The notes below the pieces were generated by a model. It was not told where the DNA came from. It searched no databases and saw nothing but the letters and a program-made list of their open reading frames with translations. Both the position numbers and the translations under genes were made by a program. Shown here piece by piece: positions 26,395 through 34,396 of a stretch of 64,000 nucleotides of DNA. The stretch lies in contig NZ_JAHREP010000024.1 in the NCBI RefSeq assembly GCF_019084545.1, forward strand, positions 20,452-84,451, given 5' to 3'. Every line of letters starts with the position of its first letter. The stretch's first letter is position 1. The stretch comes from Marinobacterium ramblicola. GTDB taxonomy: Bacteria; Pseudomonadota; Gammaproteobacteria; Pseudomonadales; Balneatricaceae.

Positions 26395-27783
26395 TTACCT
26401 CCCGCCCAGCTGTATGACCCGGTCGCAACGTTTGGCGATCAGGTGTGGATCATGGCTCACCAGCATCACGGCACAGTCTGTTTCGCGGGCGATCTCGACC
26501 AGCAGTTGGCTGACCGATTGTGCGGTGATCGGATCGAGCCGCGAGGTGGGCTCATCGGCAAACAGGAATACCGGATCGAGCAGCAGTGCCCGCAGCAGGC
26601 AGAAACGCTGGAGCTCTCCGCCGGATACGCTCTCGGCACGGCGTTCGAGCAGTGTCGAGGCGAGTCCCAGGCGGGCCATCAATGGCGCGATGCGGCGGCG
26701 CTCTATCTTGTGCCGTTTGACCAAATCCTCCAGCAGCGTACCGAGCGTGGCCGCATGGGATACCGCTGCCGTCGGGTCCTGGTACAGCTTCTGCCAGCGG
26801 TGAGGCGCGGTGCTAACGTGGCGCTTCAGTCGACCGGTATGGGGTTTTTCCAGGCACAGCAGGGTGTCGCCGAGCGTGCTTTTGCCGCAGCCGCTGTCAC
26901 CCACGACGCCGAGGACCTCACCCCGACGGATCCGTAGCGAGAGGTTGTTGGCCAGCATCTGGCTACCCCGTCCGATGGTGAGCGCCTCGGTTTCGAGCAG
27001 AATCGCCCCGCCCGGCGACGACTCGGCGTTGCGCTCTGGCCAGCTTGCGGGATCGGCCGCGATCAGTTCGCGCGTATAGGGATGGCTGGGTGCATTCAGC
27101 ACGGTATCACTGAGCCCCGACTCAACGAGCTTTCCCTCCTTGACCACCATGACCCGCCCCCCGATTTGACGGGCAACCGCCACATCATGGGTGATGCAGA
27201 GCAGCGCACCGTTTTCGGCCTGGGCGATCAGTTGCTGCACCACCTGGTCGCGACGGTTAACGTCAAGCCCCTTGGTTGGCTCATCCGCCAGTAGCAGGGG
27301 GGCTCCCCCGGCCATGGCGCAGGCGATGGCCACCCGTTGCGCCATGCCGCCGGAGAGCTGATCGACCCTTTTATGGCCGCTGGAGGAGAGCCCTTGGAGT
27401 GCGAGGGTGTAATCGGCGCTCTGTCGGGCGGCTTCGGCTTCGTCGCCTCTGACCCGATGGTAAGTTTCCGCCAGCTGGTTGCGCGCCGACATGAGCGGGT
27501 TCAGGGCGTTCCACGGCTCCTGCGGCAACATGCTCAGGCGGCGCCCCCAGAGCTTGCGCCGCGACGCCCGTGTGGCTTTGGCGCCGAACAGTGCAAGCTC
27601 GCCACCGCTGCTCAAGCCGTCCGGCAGGTTGCCCATGATCGCCTGCGCCAACAGGCTCTTTCCGGAGCCGGTCTGACCCAGGATGCAGAGCCGTTCGCCC
27701 ACATCGAGGCTGAAGCTGATCGGTTCCAGCAGACCGGTGTCCGCGGTTGAAACCGACAGATTGGTGACCTTGAGCAGACTCAT
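26395..27783 (-). CDS. Fused double ATPase of an opine/peptide-type ABC importer
   Basis: 462 residues from ATG 27783, which overlaps the permease stop as ATGA; the longer open frame upstream just reads through the permease gene. Two ABC domains in tandem: first Walker A GQTGSGKS with DQLSGGMAQR and ADEPTKGLD; second GDSGCGKS with SVSGGELQRF and ADEPTSRLD. This corresponds to DppD plus DppF (or NikD plus NikE) in one chain. Last gene of a four-gene operon (binding protein, two permeases, ATPase). Confidence 0.9.
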   Translation of the reverse strand: MSLLKVTNLSVSTADTGLLEPISFSLDVGERLCILGQTGSGKSLLAQAIMGNLPDGLSSGGELALFGAKATRASRRKLWGRRLSMLPQEPWNALNPLMSARNQLAETYHRVRGDEAEAARQSADYTLALQGLSSSGHKRVDQLSGGMAQRVAIACAMAGGAPLLLADEPTKGLDVNRRDQVVQQLIAQAENGALLCITHDVAVARQIGGRVMVVKEGKLVESGLSDTVLNAPSHPYTRELIAADPASWPERNAESSPGGAILLETEALTIGRGSQMLANNLSLRIRRGEVLGVVGDSGCGKSTLGDTLLCLEKPHTGRLKRHVSTAPHRWQKLYQDPTAAVSHAATLGTLLEDLVKRHKIERRRIAPLMARLGLASTLLERRAESVSGGELQRFCLLRALLLDPVFLFADEPTSRLDPITAQSVSQLLVEIARETDCAVMLVSHDPHLIAKRCDRVIQLGGR

Positions 27784-28574
27784 CGTGCGGTTCTCCCGGC
27801 CAGTAGATGACAGCTGAGCACCAGCAGTGCCAGTGCGATTAAGGGTTGCGCCAGCAGCCAGGGAGCATCGGCGTAATAGGGAAAGTGTTCGACGATCATC
27901 AGCCCCAGCTCGGCCAGCGGCGGTTGGATACCCACATAGACGAAGCCGAGTGATGCCATCATCAGGATGGCGTTGGCGGCGCCGAACGCGGCGATGGTGG
28001 TCAGCTGCGGCGCGATTGCCGGCCAGTAGTGGCGACGAACCAGGTAGAGGGCGCCAAAGCCCATCAGCCGCGATGACTGTACGGCGGGTGAGCGGGCGAC
28101 CTGGCGGGTGATGGCGCGGGTAACGCGAAAATACTCGATCCACTGCACCAGAGAGATCGCGACATAGAGCATCCAGAACGATCCGGGCAGGATGGCGGCG
28201 AAGATCAGCACCAGTACCAGTCCCGGCAGCGCCAGGATGACCGTGGTCATGCCATCCAGCACGCGATCGGCCCAGGCGGGGCCGGTCGCCGCGAGAATGC
28301 CGAGGGTGACCCCGATCAGCGCGGATGTCAGCACGCAGAGCGCAGCCATCAACAGGGAGAGCTGAAGCGCATCGGCGAGCCGGACCCACATGTCGCGGCC
28401 GAAATGGTCGGTGCCCAGCCAGCGGGTACTGTCCGGAAGCCGCAATATGCTGGAGAGATCCTGGGTGGCCGAGTCCTGGCTACTCAGGATCGGTGCTGCA
28501 AACGCGTAGAGGCAGAGGGTAAGCAGGATCAGCGCACCCCAGAACCTTGTTGAAGTGAAATCTATGCCCTTCAT
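27780..28574 (-). CDS. ABC transporter permease, DppC/NikC type
   Basis: 264 residues with an N-terminal helix (FWGALILLTLCLYAFAAPIL), a conserved LGTDHFGRDMWVRL motif and five further helices. The EAA-like loop around ARSPAVQSSRLMGFGALYLVRRH contacts the ATPase. Overlaps both neighbours by four bases, a tightly coupled operon. Inner membrane; forms the channel with the DppB-type partner. Confidence 0.92.
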   Translation of the reverse strand: MKGIDFTSTRFWGALILLTLCLYAFAAPILSSQDSATQDLSSILRLPDSTRWLGTDHFGRDMWVRLADALQLSLLMAALCVLTSALIGVTLGILAATGPAWADRVLDGMTTVILALPGLVLVLIFAAILPGSFWMLYVAISLVQWIEYFRVTRAITRQVARSPAVQSSRLMGFGALYLVRRHYWPAIAPQLTTIAAFGAANAILMMASLGFVYVGIQPPLAELGLMIVEHFPYYADAPWLLAQPLIALALLVLSCHLLAGRTAR

Positions 28575-29512
28575 GCCGGATCTCCTGCGCGCGGGTCGAG
28601 AGCATGGCAGGCCAGATCGACCAGGGTATTGAGCACGACGAAAAGCACCCCCATCGTCAACGCGGCGCCCTGTATCAACGGGATATCGCGGGCAAAGATG
28701 GCGTGCGCGAGGCCGTGGCCGATACCGGGCCAGGAGAACAGCGATTCGATCATCACCACCCCTTCGATAACGGTGATCAGCTGGACACCGAAAAATGCCA
28801 CCACCGGTACCGAGATGTTGCGCACGCCGTGACGCAGGAACGCCTGCCAGGGTGAGAGCCCCTTGATCTGGGCGAATTCGAAAAACGGGGCGCTGAACAC
28901 GCGCTGTGCCTCGGTGTGAACCACCCGGTTGGAGATCGCCGCCAGACTCAACGCCAGGGTCAGCGCCGGCAGCACCAGATGCGCGGCAGAGCCGAACCCG
29001 GCCACCGGCAGCCAGGCGAGTTCGAGCGCGAACAGCACCACGGCGAGCAATCCGATCACGAAAACGGGCAGTGCATGCATCGCCGTGGATAGGGTTAGCG
29101 TCAGCCGATTCAACCAGCCGCCCCAGTAGGCACTCGCCAGGCCAAGCGGGATGGCGATCAGCGCGGCGATCAACATGCCGGTCAGGGCCAGCAGCAGCGA
29201 GTGTCCGAGCATGTGCCAGAGGGTATCGACAACCGGTAGGCCGCTGACCAGAGAGTTACCCAGGTTCCACTGCATCAGATCGCCCAGCCACTGCCAGTAG
29301 GCGCTCCAGCCGCTCTGGTCGAGCCCCAGCTCCTCGCGCACCATCGCTGCCGCGTTGGAGTCCACGCCATCTATACCGTAGCGACTGGCGGCGATGCGAT
29401 AGGCCATATCCCCCGGTAACGCCCGCATCAGGATGTAGGTCAGGGTGCCGACGCCCCAAGCGACGGCAAGCAGCTGTAACAGACGTTTTATCAGCAGGTC
29501 GCGCAACATCAT
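28571..29512 (-). CDS. ABC transporter permease, DppB/NikB type
   Basis: 313 residues. N-terminal RLLQLLAVAWGVGTLTYILMR is the typical first helix, followed by a periplasmic loop and five helices; an EAA-like segment FEFAQIKGLSPWQAFLRHG near residue 220 docks on the ATPase. ATGA overlap with the binding-protein gene upstream and four-base overlap downstream. Inner-membrane channel subunit. Confidence 0.92.
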   Translation of the reverse strand: MMLRDLLIKRLLQLLAVAWGVGTLTYILMRALPGDMAYRIAASRYGIDGVDSNAAAMVREELGLDQSGWSAYWQWLGDLMQWNLGNSLVSGLPVVDTLWHMLGHSLLLALTGMLIAALIAIPLGLASAYWGGWLNRLTLTLSTAMHALPVFVIGLLAVVLFALELAWLPVAGFGSAAHLVLPALTLALSLAAISNRVVHTEAQRVFSAPFFEFAQIKGLSPWQAFLRHGVRNISVPVVAFFGVQLITVIEGVVMIESLFSWPGIGHGLAHAIFARDIPLIQGAALTMGVLFVVLNTLVDLACHALDPRAGDPA

Positions 29513-31038
29513 CTCCAGCTCAGCTCGTTCAGGAAGTAGGAGCGCTCATACGGATCGAAGCGGAAGCCTGTAAGCCGGCTGTTAACGGAGGTCTGCTGCA
29601 CGTAGTAGGCGATCGGGATCAGCGGACGTTCGGTGTAGATCGCTTCGGCGATCCGTTGTGCCTGCCGGCGGTATAGACCGGGGTCGTTCTCGGCGACAAG
29701 TCGGGTCAGATCGCTCCTTACCTGAGCATTGGCCCAGTCCATGCTGCCCCAGTCACCGCCGCGCTCGCTGCCGAAGTCCTTGATCAGCACGCCCAGAGGG
29801 TCGGCGATTACACCGTAGTTACGGGCGATCAGGGCGACTTCGAGCGAACCGTCGCTGTGACCGGCCGGGATGGCGCTGGAGTTGGTGATGCTGACGTTGA
29901 GCTTGACCCCCAACTGCTTCCATTGATCCTGAATTGCGGTGGCGACGCTGGTCAGTTCGGGGCGGTCGGCATAGGTGATCAGATTCAGCTCGAACGTTTT
30001 GCCATCCCGTTCCAGCCATCTCTCGCTGTTTTTCCGCCAGCCCAGTTCGGCGAGCAGTTCGGTAGCCCTGTCCGGTGAGAATTGTGCTTTCCGGTTCGGC
30101 AGATGCCAGTCGGACATGTAGCTCGGCAACAGCTGGTCGCTGGCCGCTTCCGGGGCATGCAGAATGGCGGTGGCGATACCCGTGCGGTTGATCGCCAGGC
30201 TCAACGCTTCCCGGGCGCGGGCGTCGGCGAGGTAGGGATGCCCGGCGTTGAGTTTCAGCGCCAGCGAGCGGGGCAGATCCGAACGCACGATATCGAGGTT
30301 GGGCAGGCGCTTGAGCATCGGCACCGAGGCGGGATCGAGACCGAACACGATATCGGCCTGTCCGCTGCGGGCTTGCAGCACCCGCGCTTCGGCGCGGTGT
30401 CCGGTCAGGTAGCTGGCATACTCAATACCTGCGGTTCGGCCCCAGTAGGCGTCGAACCGTTCTACTACCAGCTTGTGCGGCACGGTGATCTCGTGAACCG
30501 CGAAGGGTCCGGTGCCGATCAGGGCCGTTACCTGCTGATTCGCGTCGTAGGCTGAGGGTGCGAGCAGTGCGGTGGAGTAGTGTGCCAGTACAGCCCCCAG
30601 CGGGCGGTAGGGTTCAGACAACTCGATACGCAGGGTGCGGGCGTCAGTGGCGACAATCGCGCTGATCGGTACCCCCTGCAGTGCGCTGGGCTTGGCGGCT
30701 GCGCGGTTGAGTTCAGCCGCCGCGATCTGCGCGTTGAGCGGTGTGCCGTCGTGAAACAGCACGCCCTCGCGCAGGGTCAGCTGCCAGGCTTTGCCGCCAT
30801 CTTCGACGCTCCAGGCCTCTGCCAGTCCGGGCAGCAGAGCACCGCGGTCATCGACGTTGAGCAGTGTTTCCAGTATCTGCATGCGGGTATAGACGTAGCC
30901 GCTACTGCTGGGATCCAGACTGGAGAACTCGAACGCGGCCTGGATCTTGACGGTGTTTTGCGGCGTGGGTTCGGCATGAGCCGTGCCTGCAAGTGCCAGC
31001 ACAGCGACCACTCCGGCCGACAGCAAGGGTTTCAACAT
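29509..31038 (-). CDS. Periplasmic substrate-binding protein of the Zur-box-associated ABC importer
   Basis: 509 residues from ATG 31038, where AAGGTGG lies six bases upstream; two earlier in-frame starts are too close. Signal peptide LLSAGVVAVLALAGTAHAE. SBP family 5 (DppA/NikA/CntA-type) features: FEFSSLDPSSSGYVYTRMQ, REGVLFHDGTPLNA, GTGPFAVHEI and YYVQQTSVNSRL. Such proteins bind peptides, nickel chelates or opine metallophores such as staphylopine-zinc. The Zur-like palindrome in its promoter argues for a zinc-linked cargo, by inference. Confidence 0.88.
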   Translation of the reverse strand: MLKPLLSAGVVAVLALAGTAHAEPTPQNTVKIQAAFEFSSLDPSSSGYVYTRMQILETLLNVDDRGALLPGLAEAWSVEDGGKAWQLTLREGVLFHDGTPLNAQIAAAELNRAAAKPSALQGVPISAIVATDARTLRIELSEPYRPLGAVLAHYSTALLAPSAYDANQQVTALIGTGPFAVHEITVPHKLVVERFDAYWGRTAGIEYASYLTGHRAEARVLQARSGQADIVFGLDPASVPMLKRLPNLDIVRSDLPRSLALKLNAGHPYLADARAREALSLAINRTGIATAILHAPEAASDQLLPSYMSDWHLPNRKAQFSPDRATELLAELGWRKNSERWLERDGKTFELNLITYADRPELTSVATAIQDQWKQLGVKLNVSITNSSAIPAGHSDGSLEVALIARNYGVIADPLGVLIKDFGSERGGDWGSMDWANAQVRSDLTRLVAENDPGLYRRQAQRIAEAIYTERPLIPIAYYVQQTSVNSRLTGFRFDPYERSYFLNELSWR

Positions 31039-31075
31039 CATCAACCACCTTATTGCTAATCCAATTAAAGGTGGT

Positions 31076-31102
31076 AAATGTTATGTTATAAAGTAACATT
31101 TA
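31076..31102. promoter_or_regulatory. Zur-box-like operator upstream of the ABC importer
   Basis: ATGTTA (31083-31088) and TAACAT (31094-31099) are inverted with a five-base centre, the geometry of the gammaproteobacterial Zur box; about 18 of 22 defined positions of that 23-bp consensus (31080-31102) match by my hand alignment. An overlapping outer palindrome AAATGTTA (31076-31083) / TAACATTT (31094-31101) is also perfect. It lies about 40 bases before the binding-protein start and overlaps the likely -10. Confidence 0.6.
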
Positions 31103-31151
31103 ATCAATAATAGGCACTCAGGAATCGAACGCTGGCGGGGGGATGCGTGAT

Positions 31152-32177
31152 TCAGCTCGACCGAATTGTGCGGAAACGTAGCCGGTAGCGTGCCGGGGTG
31201 ACACCGGTCATGCGTTTGAACAGGCGACGGAACGAGGCCGGGTCCTCATAACCCACCTCGACACCGATATGGTCGGTGGCCATGTCGGTGGACTCCAGCA
31301 GCTGCTTCGCCTCCTCGATGCGCAGCGTCTGAATGTATTCGATCGGGGTATATCCGGTGGCGGCAGTGAAACGGCGCTTGAAGGTGCGCTCGGCAAGTCC
31401 CGAGTAGGCGACCATCCGGGCCACCGGGTTTGCCAGCTCGTAGTGGTTGGCGATCCACGCCTGGCAGCGGTCGATGACCGCATCGCTGTGATGGCGTGGT
31501 CGGGTCATGGTGGCAAAGGGCAGTTGGCCGTCACTGCGGTCGCCGAGCAAAAACACTTTGGAGGTACGGGTCGCCTCCTCCGCTCCGCAATAGTGGGCAA
31601 TCAGATAGAGCGCCAGTTCGACCCAGGAGGACGCCCCACCGGCGGTAATGACCCGATGCTCGATGCCGGTCAACGCCAGGACCTTCTCAGGCGTCAGTTT
31701 CACCCCGGGATAGAACTGCTCGAACAGAGCCGTGATGCTCCAGTGTGTGGTGGCCTCAAGACCGTCCAGCAGGCCCGCTTCCGCCAGCAGCAGACCGCCT
31801 GTGCATACCGATGCGACCAGTGCGCCCTGGTCGTACTGGCGGCGTATCCAGCCCGTGGCCTTGGGCCAGCGTCCTCGCGGATCGGTCTCCGCTTCCAGCA
31901 GCAGGTCGGTAGCGATGATCAGATCGTAGCGATCGGGGGAGTCGAAGGTCGCATCGGCGCGCACCGGCGTACCCATGGCGCACTGGAACAGATCGCGGGT
32001 GTGGGCTACGAGTTGCGGCTGCATACGCACCTGTCCGGCCGGTTTGCCGGTCATCGCTTCCCAGGCGCCCCCTACGGTAGCGAATATCTCCTGCAGGCTG
32101 TAGAGCACCGCGGGGGCGGTATCGGGCAGTACGATCAGGGCAACCTGGACGGTGGCGCTGGTGGATCTCTGATTCAT
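31152..32177 (-). CDS. GlxA-type transcriptional regulator (DJ-1-like plus AraC HTH)
   Basis: 341 residues from ATG 32177; the frame extends further but without conserved sequence. N-terminal DJ-1/PfpI-like domain (about 10-190, QVALIVLPDTAPAVLYSL, VASVCTGGLLLAEAG) and a C-terminal AraC/XylS double helix-turn-helix (about 240-335: PVARMVAYSGLAERTFKRRF, DHIGVEVGYEDPASFRRLF). Members sense small metabolites or stress. It is divergent from the methyltransferase at 32288 with about 110 bp between, making that gene its best candidate target. Confidence 0.9.
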   Translation of the reverse strand: MNQRSTSATVQVALIVLPDTAPAVLYSLQEIFATVGGAWEAMTGKPAGQVRMQPQLVAHTRDLFQCAMGTPVRADATFDSPDRYDLIIATDLLLEAETDPRGRWPKATGWIRRQYDQGALVASVCTGGLLLAEAGLLDGLEATTHWSITALFEQFYPGVKLTPEKVLALTGIEHRVITAGGASSWVELALYLIAHYCGAEEATRTSKVFLLGDRSDGQLPFATMTRPRHHSDAVIDRCQAWIANHYELANPVARMVAYSGLAERTFKRRFTAATGYTPIEYIQTLRIEEAKQLLESTDMATDHIGVEVGYEDPASFRRLFKRMTGVTPARYRLRFRTIRSS

Positions 32178-32287
32178 GATCCAATGATGGCACAAATGCC
32201 ACCTTTTCGTCTTTTTTCCCGCTCGAGCGGCTTGCCCGCTGAGCGTACTGTTCATTCCGTACCCACTCAATAAGACAGGAAAAACGA

Positions 32288-33382
32288 ATGAACAGTGTAG
32301 TGTCTACCTCGGCAACCGCCGTGTTTGATGAACAGCGTGCCAACGAGTTTGCCGAACGCATCGCCGGAACCCTGGATGCCGGTGCGGTCGCCGTGATGCT
32401 GTCGATCGGGCATCGTACCGGCTTGCTCGATCGCATGGCCGGCATGCCGCCCGCGACCAGTGCCGAGATCGCCGATGCCTGCGATCTGAACGAGCGTTAT
32501 GTACGCGAGTGGCTTGCTTCGATGGTAACCGGAGGGATCGTCGAATACCGGCCGCAGGGGAAAGCCTATCAGCTGCCGGCGGAGCATGCAGCCAGTATCA
32601 CGCGTCAGGGCTCCCTGGGTAACCTGGCGGTGTATAGCCAGCATATCGCACTGCTCGGTGCGGTGCAGGATCAGATCCTGGCCCGTTTCGAGAGCGGCGA
32701 AGGTACCCGGTACGGTGACTACCCCTGTTTCCACGAGATCATGGCCGAAGACAGTGGCATGACAGTGCTGAGCCAGCTGTTCGACACACTGCTGCCCCTG
32801 GTGGAGGGGCTCGGTGAGCGTCTGGAGCAGGGCATCGACGTACTGGATGCCGGCTGTGGTCGAGGGCGTGCACTGACCGCCATGGCGCGGCGGTACCCTC
32901 GCAGCCGGTTCGTCGGCTACGATCTGTGTGCTGAGGCAATCGAGTATGCCAACCGGGTGGTTGAGCGTGAGGGGCTGGATAATATCCGGTTCGAGGTGCG
33001 CGATCTGACCGACTTCGACGATCGCGACTGCTTTGACCTGATCACCTCGTTTGATGCCGTGCATGACCAGAAAGACCCGGGCACGTTGATCGGTTCTTAC
33101 TTCAGGGCGTTACGCCCGGGCGGCCACTACCTGATGCAGGATATCGGCGGCTCGGCCTACCTGGAGAACAACCTGGAGTTCCCGTTGGCGTCGATGCTCT
33201 ATGCGGTCTCCTGTTGCCACTGCATGCCGATCTCGCTGGGGCAGGGCGGCAAGGGACTGGGCACCATGTGGGGCTGGGAGACCGCCGAGGCGATGCTGAT
33301 AGACGCCGGTTTCAACTCGGTCGAGCGCAACACCCTGCCGCACGATCCCACCAATGTGTGGTTCGTGTCCACCAAGGAGTAA
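32288..33382 (+). CDS. SAM-dependent methyltransferase with winged-helix N-terminal domain
   Basis: 364 residues. Residues about 15-110 form a winged-helix-like dimerisation domain (TSAEIADACDLNERYVREWL, GGIVEYRP), as in Rv2258c-type enzymes. The Rossmann SAM-binding motif VLDAGCGRGRALTA lies near 185-198, then FVGYDLCAEAIEYA, and the post-motif ALRPGGHYLMQDIGG. Acceptor unknown. Transcribed away from the GlxA-type regulator, a common arrangement for regulator and target. Confidence 0.88.
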   Translation: MNSVVSTSATAVFDEQRANEFAERIAGTLDAGAVAVMLSIGHRTGLLDRMAGMPPATSAEIADACDLNERYVREWLASMVTGGIVEYRPQGKAYQLPAEHAASITRQGSLGNLAVYSQHIALLGAVQDQILARFESGEGTRYGDYPCFHEIMAEDSGMTVLSQLFDTLLPLVEGLGERLEQGIDVLDAGCGRGRALTAMARRYPRSRFVGYDLCAEAIEYANRVVEREGLDNIRFEVRDLTDFDDRDCFDLITSFDAVHDQKDPGTLIGSYFRALRPGGHYLMQDIGGSAYLENNLEFPLASMLYAVSCCHCMPISLGQGGKGLGTMWGWETAEAMLIDAGFNSVERNTLPHDPTNVWFVSTKE

Positions 33383-33452
33383 CATGAGCGTAAGGTGCCG
33401 TGCAGTGCTACCCCAGCTGCGCGGTACCGTTCAGATCACATGAGCCCACAGG

Positions 33453-33466
33453 ATATGGCGCCATAT
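33453..33466. promoter_or_regulatory. 14-bp palindrome upstream of an unknown gene
   Basis: ATATGGCGCCATAT is perfectly palindromic and lies 43 bases before the 33509 gene, possibly an operator. It has no loop, so a hairpin is not its role. Confidence 0.3.
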
Positions 33467-33508
33467 TCCGTGCGGGGGCGTTGATTCAGGGGTGGCGAGG
33501 AGGCGGTG

Positions 33509-34117
33509 ATGCCGGCAGATGAGCAGTTAGTATGGATACTGCTACCGCTGTTTGCGACGGTGGGGCTTTACCTGATCTGGTATGCACGGCGGCGCCGAAG
33601 AATGATGGCGCGCTTTGCGCGCGAGAAGGGGCTGTCGATACGGCGGGACTATCGTAAACCGCTGCAGCGTTGCCTTGATAACGCTTTTGCGCTGCCGCAG
33701 ACGGAGGCGACACGCAGCTTTGGTCAGCTGGCCGCTATCGTGGATGCTGAAAAAGCCTGGCTGTTTCTGGCGGTGGAGCTGCTGGATCTGAGCCGCTACG
33801 GGCAGGCACAGTCGACGCACTTTCCCCGCCTGGCGGCCCTGTTCAAGGTTCGGCCTGAACTGGAAGGTTTTTTCCTGATCGACACCTTAGGCCGGGTGGA
33901 GGATCTTGTGCCGGAGATCCCGCCAGCCAAGCCCGGTGTGGTCACCGCGGCGCATGAGGCGATGAAAGCGCATGGCGCGGGACATACGCTCAGTGTCACC
34001 CTGTCCAACGGTTATGGCCTGATCTATTTCGAGCCCAGGATTACCGGTGCTGGGGACAGGGCGGATCTGGAGTCGCTGTATGGCATCGCCATTGAACTGA
34101 ATAAACGCCTTTTTTAA
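33509..34117 (+). CDS. Membrane-anchored protein of unknown function
   Basis: 202 residues from ATG 33509 (GGAGG five bases upstream; a GTG codon just before it is too close). One N-terminal membrane helix (about 7-24, VWILLPLFATVGLYLIWY) followed by a strongly basic stop-transfer (ARRRRRMMARFAREKG), so the body is cytoplasmic. The soluble part has no motif I recognise. Followed by about 280 bases without a gene before the MASE1 diguanylate cyclase. Confidence 0.65.
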   Translation: MPADEQLVWILLPLFATVGLYLIWYARRRRRMMARFAREKGLSIRRDYRKPLQRCLDNAFALPQTEATRSFGQLAAIVDAEKAWLFLAVELLDLSRYGQAQSTHFPRLAALFKVRPELEGFFLIDTLGRVEDLVPEIPPAKPGVVTAAHEAMKAHGAGHTLSVTLSNGYGLIYFEPRITGAGDRADLESLYGIAIELNKRLF

Positions 34118-34396
34118 CCCCGGCAGAGGGGCAGGAACCGCGTTGAGTTTTATCTGAATCAAGCTTTTCGCTCCGGAGCCAATAATCTACTAATGAACTA
34201 TGAACAAACGGCCGCCGTTGATGGATAATCGTCCCTGTCGGATCGGTTAGGTTTGGTCGTAGTTGGTATGGCCGGCATCCGGCGTTAGCGGTTTCCCTGC
34301 TTTTCATGTTGTACGGCAAAGGACGATGCCGGTGTGGGAGTTGCCTATGGCCGCGTTGTTTAAAAGGCACAATAACTAGAAGGTTCGGTCGTCCGG

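Noticed and set aside
27784..28389. Upstream extension of the fused ATPase frame, giving a 664-residue protein
   Set aside because: It only reads through the permease gene in another frame; the ATG at 27783 overlaps the permease stop and starts the known ABC domain.
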